From the NCBI RefSeq assembly GCF_002994745.2, contig NC_037088.1, forward strand, positions 52,605,897 to 52,669,896: a DNA stretch of 64,000 nucleotides, read 5' to 3'. The DNA comes from Rosa chinensis (lineage: Eukaryota > Streptophyta > Magnoliopsida > Rosales > Rosaceae). The notes beneath the pieces are model-generated. The model saw only the letters and a program-made list of their open reading frames with translations. It made no database searches and was not told the DNA's origin. Positions 58,337 through 64,000 of the stretch are shown here, in pieces (positions within the stretch are counted from its first letter, which is position 1; each line of letters opens with the position of its first letter). The translations under genes and the position numbers were made by a program.

Positions 58337-58731
58337 AGGGTTATTATTATAAATGGTACCTGAATTTATCCTATATTTTATCGATAGTACCTAAACTTCA
58401 ATTTTGATCACAACCAGTACCCAAACTTTTCGATTTCATTTTAAATAGTACCTAAAGCCACTTCGGTCACTATTCTTGCAAAAAAAAAAAGTTTAAGGCA
58501 AGTCTAGTACCAAAAAGATGATCACTATGATCGCAACCCTTGAAATCACCAAAGATCATCACTATGATCGTTTCACATGCCATTTTTAGTTGGAATAGTG
58601 CCCGAAGGTGGCTCTAGGTACCATTACAAAAGAACCCGAATAGTTTAGGTACTGGTTGTGACAAAAAATAAAATTCAGGTACCATAAATAAGATTGAGGT
58701 ATAGTTCAGGTACTATTTATGATTTTTACCC
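58337..58731. mobile_element. MULE-type MITE, copy 2 (about 395 bp)
   Basis: Same family and orientation as 51775-52198: starts GGGTTATTATTATAAATGGTA and ends ACTATTTATGATTTTTACCC, with the same internal GATCGCAACCCTTGAAATCA. It is more diverged, and its 9-bp duplication is not recognisable in the flanking A-rich DNA. Confidence 0.85.
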
Positions 58732-58868
58732 AAATAAATCAAATTTCCAAATAACAATTCCTGTTTGAAGTGCTTTTTATATTTGGTAAGATTATTTTGT
58801 AAGGGGAAGCACTTAAAAGTATTTACTCTTCTCAAAGTTAATTTTAAGTGTTTTAAAACTCACTTGAG

Positions 58869-59064
58869 GATGGATTGGGCTCGCCTGGTTTGAGTTCTTG
58901 TTATTTTTGTCTCTGTTTCTGTGTTTATGTTGTAGTCTGAGTTTGCTTTATGTTGCTTTGTTCTTTCTTGTTCCTGTTTGTTTGTTGTTCCAACCTAGTT
59001 TCTAGGTTCATAACCTTTCTTCAATTTAATGTTAGTTGCTTACTCTTTGTCAAAAAAAAAAAAA
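58869..59064 (+). mobile_element. 5'-truncated LINE-like (or SINE) insertion with poly(A) tail
   Basis: About 195 bp of T-rich 3'-end-like sequence ending TTTGTC followed by a run of A. It is flanked by AAAACTCAC(T/C)TGAG at 58855-58868 and 59065-59078 (13 of 14 identical). Target duplications of variable length plus a poly(A) tail indicate target-primed reverse transcription. No pol III boxes are evident, favouring a truncated LINE. Confidence 0.75.
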
Positions 59065-59078
59065 AAAACTCACCTGAG

Positions 59079-60621
59079 ACATCCATCTTGTATATATGGA
59101 ATCTCCAATAAAAAAACTCACTGAAAACACTTTCTTAAATTTTTTTATTAATTTAAAAGCACTTTTTAAAATGTAATCCCAATTTGACCCTTAGAGTTGA
59201 ACTCACTCAAATCCAAGTTAAAAGAATTCCTTGCACATGGAATTGATACTATACTATTATATACTGTTTTCTTTGGTAGAATACTGTTGTATTGAAGTCT
59301 ATTTATACAAAATAAGACAGTGATTGTTAATCTCTTTCTTTAGTCTAAAATAATAGATAAAATAGAAAACAATTTTGTCTATATTAAGTTTTTATTTTAT
59401 TTTTAATTTTATTTTATGGAAATACATAGGCAGAAATTTTTATCATGTGTGTCATTGAACTCTATTTATACAACATGTAGTGACTGGGTCACTGTCTTCT
59501 AATCTCTTTCTTTAGTTTGATTTTTTTTTTTTGGTCGGTATCAGGTATTTTTCTTTCATTTTATGGAGATACACGTGTTTCATTGTATTTTTGGAGAATA
59601 TTGTAAGTATTTGACTCGAACTCAAAATCTCCTGGTGACAGAGAAGAGATTTTGTCATGGTGATTAGCATGTATTTCCCTAGTTTACACCTCATAGTTAC
59701 CCTATTTATTTTCTGAATAAAGAGATATTGAATTTCATTGATAGTTAAATAGTATGATTGCAATCATATTGCATGTATTACATCATGTATACATTCGGGA
59801 GGTTGATCATGAAAACAAACCTCAAGCTAATTTGCTTCGAAAGCTAAGCAGCTAGCATGTGTGCTACTGTATTACAAGTTCGTGGTGCATGCTGAATTTG
59901 CACAGCTGAAATACCACCCATTAAAACTGCAATTTCATTCAATATATAGCTCCATTCTCATCCTCATAGCTAGCCTATCAATACCATGTCTTAACTAAAT
60001 GTCTAAATGAAAAAAGAAAAAAAAAGCATGAGATAAATACGAAATAAATTAAAAGAGTCTCAATGAATAGAAAAGATTATAGTGATAATGACCATAACTC
60101 CAAAACACAAGTTTTTAATTTTCGAGAGAGTACTCTATGTGCCTGATTTGGTCGGATTACATAGACCCAACAAATGTGAGAGATAATGAGAATTGAATCA
60201 TTGAAAAGACCTAGCATTCTCCATTGTTTGTATTCACCAAAAAGCAGTGGGGATTCTTCAAAGGGGGAGAGCCTTCACCTAGAGCCAGGGCCCTCTTGGA
60301 TTTTTCTTTTTTCAATCATCTCCATCATTCTTAATCTGATTTTAACTTCTCACTTGAGTAACTTCCAAGACATACACACTCACTAACTCTCATCCCTGCC
60401 TGTCTACTTGTCATCTCTCTGAGAAAACAAATGAAAAAAGTGAAGCTTCTTCATCCCCTTCATCTTCACCACGCTCAACCTTATAATCATTTACACCGTC
60501 TCTCTAAAGCAACCCTCTTTACCAAACCCACCTCACCTTCTCTCTAAATAGCAACCCTCCTTTTCCCATTTTTATATTCCGTCTCCCTCATTTTTTTTGT
60601 TGGCATTCCCCATTAGCAAAA
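59079..60621. other. Intergenic and upstream region of the ROP-GAP gene
   Basis: No gene supported up to about 60100. The 400 bases before 60622 are C/T-rich (TCTCTCTAAA, TCTCTAAATAGC), typical of a plant promoter and leader. A clear TATA box was not fixed. Confidence 0.45.
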
Positions 60622-63600
60622 ATGGCTCGTCTCTTCCGATCCAAATCTTGCGGACTCGTCGGACTCACCGAGTTCACCGTCGCTCCTCCGACCCAGTTCT
60701 GCCATAACCATGAAGACGAAACAGAGAGAGAAGAAGACGAGGAAGACGAAAAAGGGTCTGAATTTGACGAAGAAGACGAAGAAGAAGAAGAATCGTGTGA
60801 GGTGTCGACCCCATTTCTCAGTCCGATGAGCAGAGCCAATGGGGCTCGTAAAGGTCGAGACTTTAACAGTAGTGTGCGGCAGAACAACCAGTTTGCGATC
60901 ATGGATATTCTGGTGGCTGCTCTGAGGAAGTCTCTGATTACTTGCAGTGTGGAGACGGACGACGTGGCGTCCTCCTTTGATATAAGTTCACCTACCGAGG
61001 TGAGGCATGTTTCGCATGTGACCTTTGATAGGTTTAATGGGTTTCTGGGTTTGCCTACTGAGCTTGAGCCTGAGGTTCCCAGGAAGGCACCTAGTGCTAG
61101 GTGAGTTGGTTCTCTCTCTGCAATTTTGGTTTTTTTTTTTTTGTTTGTTTCTGAATTTGAGGTTGGGTTTTTGGTGGGTGGGAAAATATTGGGCCTTTTG
61201 GAAGTTTGCAAAATTGAAGTACAAAATTGGAGTTACTGTGTGCATGTTTTTTGACTTTGAATGATGATTTGTGTACTTTTTCATTGGCGGATGGTATCCT
61301 ATGTTTTCTTCTGTACAGTTCTAGGCCATCAATTTCTGTGTTCCTTTGGCTTGTGTTGCTGAAATTTGTGATTTTTAAGTACGGGGGCTTTCCTGGCTTG
61401 TAAAAATTTGTCTTTTTGATTCTGGGTACACAAGGTAGGGTTGGTATTTGATGGTCCAGAAAAAACAAAGAAAAAGTTATTGGGTTTAAAGGGCTCTTTT
61501 TGTTAACCAGAGAAATGGGGTGAACAAGGTTGTCAATTCTCTTGTTTATGCTAATAAGAACCATCAGAACACTTTTAGGTTTTTGGGGACAAATTCCTTC
61601 AAGTATAAGTAACCCTTATCTCCAAGAACAGAGTTCTTATTTACTCCATGAAAATTGGCTGTATAGTATAGATTGCTGTTATTTTTGCAGTTCACAATTG
61701 GGGAGGAAATTTAGAGGATGAAATATAATGAATTGAGGTCTATGGGAAGCAGAGAGATGATGCAATTCTAGCATAGACTTCTATGTATATAGTCCTAATA
61801 AGCTTTGCTGCTTACTGTAGCTTTTGCTTTATTCTGCTTCAAATCTATTTTTACTGGGTAGAAGAGGGATAGTAAAATAGAGTGGCTGTTCTTCTTTCCT
61901 AGAAAAAAAAAAAAAAAAACCTTTTTACAATGAAGGATTTCAGTTGTGGTGGTTCTAAATTCTAATCATCGATGCAAAACATTTGCCTTGTTCATTTTGC
62001 AGTGGCAAATATTGTTCAACTTTAAATCTATCTTATTGTGCAAATGGATTTGCATAGGGTAGCACAAACACCAGATCTACTGATCCATGTGAATAACTGT
62101 TTCTTAGTTCAGCAAATTTTCCTGCAAAATTTCTTAACTAATATCTTAATGTAGATTTGGTTGATGATTTACATGGATTTTTCTAGATGGAACTTTCCGA
62201 TTTATCCATTTGAATATGTCTTACTTCATTCTTTTCAAACCTAATATCAGCACTTGTGTCCCCCCCCCCCGACTAACAACTGATAGTGTGCCACCGGTTT
62301 TTTTGTTATCTAGTGCTAGTGTGTTTGGGGTCTCTGCTAAGTCGATGCAGTGTTCTTATGATGATAGAGGAAACAGTGTGCCAACAATACTTCTTATGAT
62401 GCAAAAGCGATTGTACTCAGGAGGAGGCCTTAAAGTGAGTTGCTCGTTCTGATTTACTACCTATTTTTTACTTGTATGCTTCTTGGCCCTCCTAATGAAA
62501 TATGAAGTTCTCTTTCATTCTTGTCACCCCTAAAGGCAGAAGGAATATTCAGAATAAATGCTGAAAATAGCCAAGAAGAGCGTGTTCGGAACCAGTTGAA
62601 TAGTGGTGTAGTGCCACATGGAATTGATGTTCATTGCTTAGCAGGTTTAATAAAGGTAAACATATTTGACATTGAGAAGAGAAACCCCTCCGTCATGTTT
62701 TTGTATACCTTTTGAAGCATGTGGGCATTGGTTCCTCCTTTAGGGTGTTTGGTTTTGATAAATTGTTGTGGACTTAAGTTATCTCCTAAAGCATTTAAAA
62801 ATTCTGAAATGTCAATATCCTCTACAAACTTTTTTGAATTAAACCCATCATTTTTTTTGCATCAAAACTCTTCTTCCATATCCTTTTGGGTTCATTCTCC
62901 TTTCATTTCTTTGTTTTGTTCTCGATATTTTTCTTTTCTATCCTTAATGGCTGCTCTCCCCTCTTTCCTTTTTACACCTGCAGGCATGGTTTAGAGAGCT
63001 TCCGACACGGATACTTGATTCTCTTACACCAGAACAGGTGATGCGCTGCAACACAGAAGATGACTGCACAGGACTTGTAAAGTCACTTCCTGCAACGGAA
63101 GCATCACTGCTAGATTGGGCCCTCAATTTGATGGCAGATGTTGCGCAGAATGAACAACACAATAAGATGAATGCTCGCAACATTGCCATGGTTTTTGCTC
63201 CAAACATGACAGAGGTTTGTTGCTTTTGGTTTAGGCGTGGTCTTTTGTAGCTGTTTTACTTGTGGCAATATCTTCTTTGAAACTTCATGCATGCTGAGAA
63301 TTGGTCAATCTGATGGTATAGGCATGCGCCAAAAATAGATCTGTTGCTGACCATATATACTGTCCTAGAGTTCTTAGATAAATACAGTTAATGTTGTTCG
63401 GTTGTTCCTTGCGCCTCTGAGGTGGGTCAAGTTGGTCAGGAGTCGGTACTCGAGATAACACAATTTAGATCGAACTCCCTGGTTGAACTCCATAATAATA
63501 CCTTGTCACTAACCTGATGCCTAGGTCAAGTGTAGGCCTTGGAGTCTTGGGGTTCACTTGGACCACCCATTAAAGGATGAGTAGAGGTTCCACATCTTCA

Positions 63601-64000
63601 AAAATGGTTTTTTCTTGGTAGCTAATATGGGTAAAAAGGCTTTGCTATGCTTGTATAATACAATTATCCGTTGCTATTAAGTTGGGAAGTTTACTAGCCA
63701 GAATGCACTGTAATACAGTTTTACAACAGGTGGTAACAAGCAAGTTTTTTTCTTATTAAGTGCTAAAAAAGAGTTATTGATGCAGATGGCAGATCCTTTA
63801 ACAGCACTGCTGCATGCAGTGCAAGTTATGAATTTCCTCAAGACACTAATCTTAAAGATCCTGCGCGAAAGAGAGGAATCAGCTGCTGCTGAGGCTTCGC
63901 AGAGCTCATCAAAATCTCCCAACCACAACTATGATCTTCCTTATTCCATTACGGGACATGTTCAGGAGAACTTATTGAGGACAACCACTATGGACATCCC
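60622..64000 (+). CDS. ROP GTPase-activating protein (CRIB-RhoGAP), 3' end beyond the window
   Basis: Stimulates GTP hydrolysis by ROP (Rho of plants) GTPases, switching off polarity and cytoskeleton signalling at the plasma membrane. Exons: 60622-61100, 62314-62434, 62536-62655, 62984-63214, 63786-64000 (cut by the window end); all junctions are GT-AG and in frame. The N-terminus MARLFRSKSCGLVG is followed by an acidic Glu/Asp run (about residues 36-58). The CRIB motif (ISSPTEVRHVSHVTFDRF) lies near residues 122-140 at the end of exon 1. The RhoGAP domain starts in exon 2 (VFGVSAKSMQ). The arginine finger is in EGIFR (exon 3), followed by KAWFRELP (exons 3-4) and the conserved NARNIAMVFAPNMT (exon 4). 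Exon 5 begins MADPLTALLHAVQVMNFLKTL. CRIB plus RhoGAP is the plant ROP-GAP arrangement. Which numbered ROP-GAP it matches is not assigned. Confidence 0.96.

Noticed and set aside
1..64000. CRISPR arrays, bacterial operons or other prokaryotic systems
   Set aside because: The window is plant nuclear DNA. Repeats present are transposon, microsatellite or duplication in nature, with no regular repeat-spacer arrays.

Overview
This is a nuclear DNA window from a flowering plant. The evidence is intron-bearing genes (a CDPK-related kinase with 11 coding exons, a ROP-GTPase-activating protein, a two-exon HD-Zip I factor), a SAUR gene, a MIR166 precursor, AT-rich intergenic DNA and many plant-type transposable elements. 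The gene set and the Ty1/copia lineage fit a eudicot. A rose-family genome is my impression from the repeats, but nothing here proves it.

Layout. 1-8737: a hAT-type element (985-8729, 8-bp target duplication) carrying a nested copia retrotransposon (1063-7550, LTRs differing at one site but badly decayed pol). 10137-11052 (-): HD-Zip I gene of the ATHB-7/12 type. 11767-18998: a tRNA-derived SINE, a MITE cluster with a nested hAT MITE, a non-autonomous MULE with long homopyrimidine/homopurine arms, and a tandem array of short LTR units. 21791-21863: a perfect 30-bp-arm hairpin. 22940-23400 (+): MIR166 with promoter and GA-rich leader. 30369-30713 (+): a SAUR32-like gene with an upstream ORF. 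33666-42962: a foldback element split by a second copia element (34135-41509, minus strand). That copia has almost complete pol but carries an internal inverted block that fuses the gag start to integrase sequence from another copia lineage. 45081-50075 (-): CDPK-related kinase. 50878-53940: a tandem duplication whose first copy holds a three-level nest of DNA transposons. 54721-54861: a second SINE. 58337-59064: a second copy of a MULE MITE and a poly(A)-tailed LINE-like insert. 60622-64000 (+): ROP-GAP, running off the window edge.

The host genes are independent units on both strands, not an operon. Four of the five protein or RNA loci belong to growth and hormone signalling (HD-Zip I: drought/ABA; SAUR: auxin; ROP-GAP: cell polarity; miR166: organ polarity through HD-Zip III). 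This is ordinary for a plant chromosome and not evidence of a cluster.

Most unusual features: (1) in the copia elements, splice-acceptor-like sequence ends 1-2 bases before the gag ATG (both elements) and the pol ATG (element 2), with a donor-like AG|GTA at the same leader position in both; (2) the inverted chimeric block in element 2; (3) near-identical LTRs around a wrecked pol in element 1, suggesting mobilisation in trans; (4) the strand-asymmetric MULE; (5) the perfect hairpin at 21.8 kb. Exon boundaries and repeat ends were set by eye from splice consensus, reading frame and target duplications.
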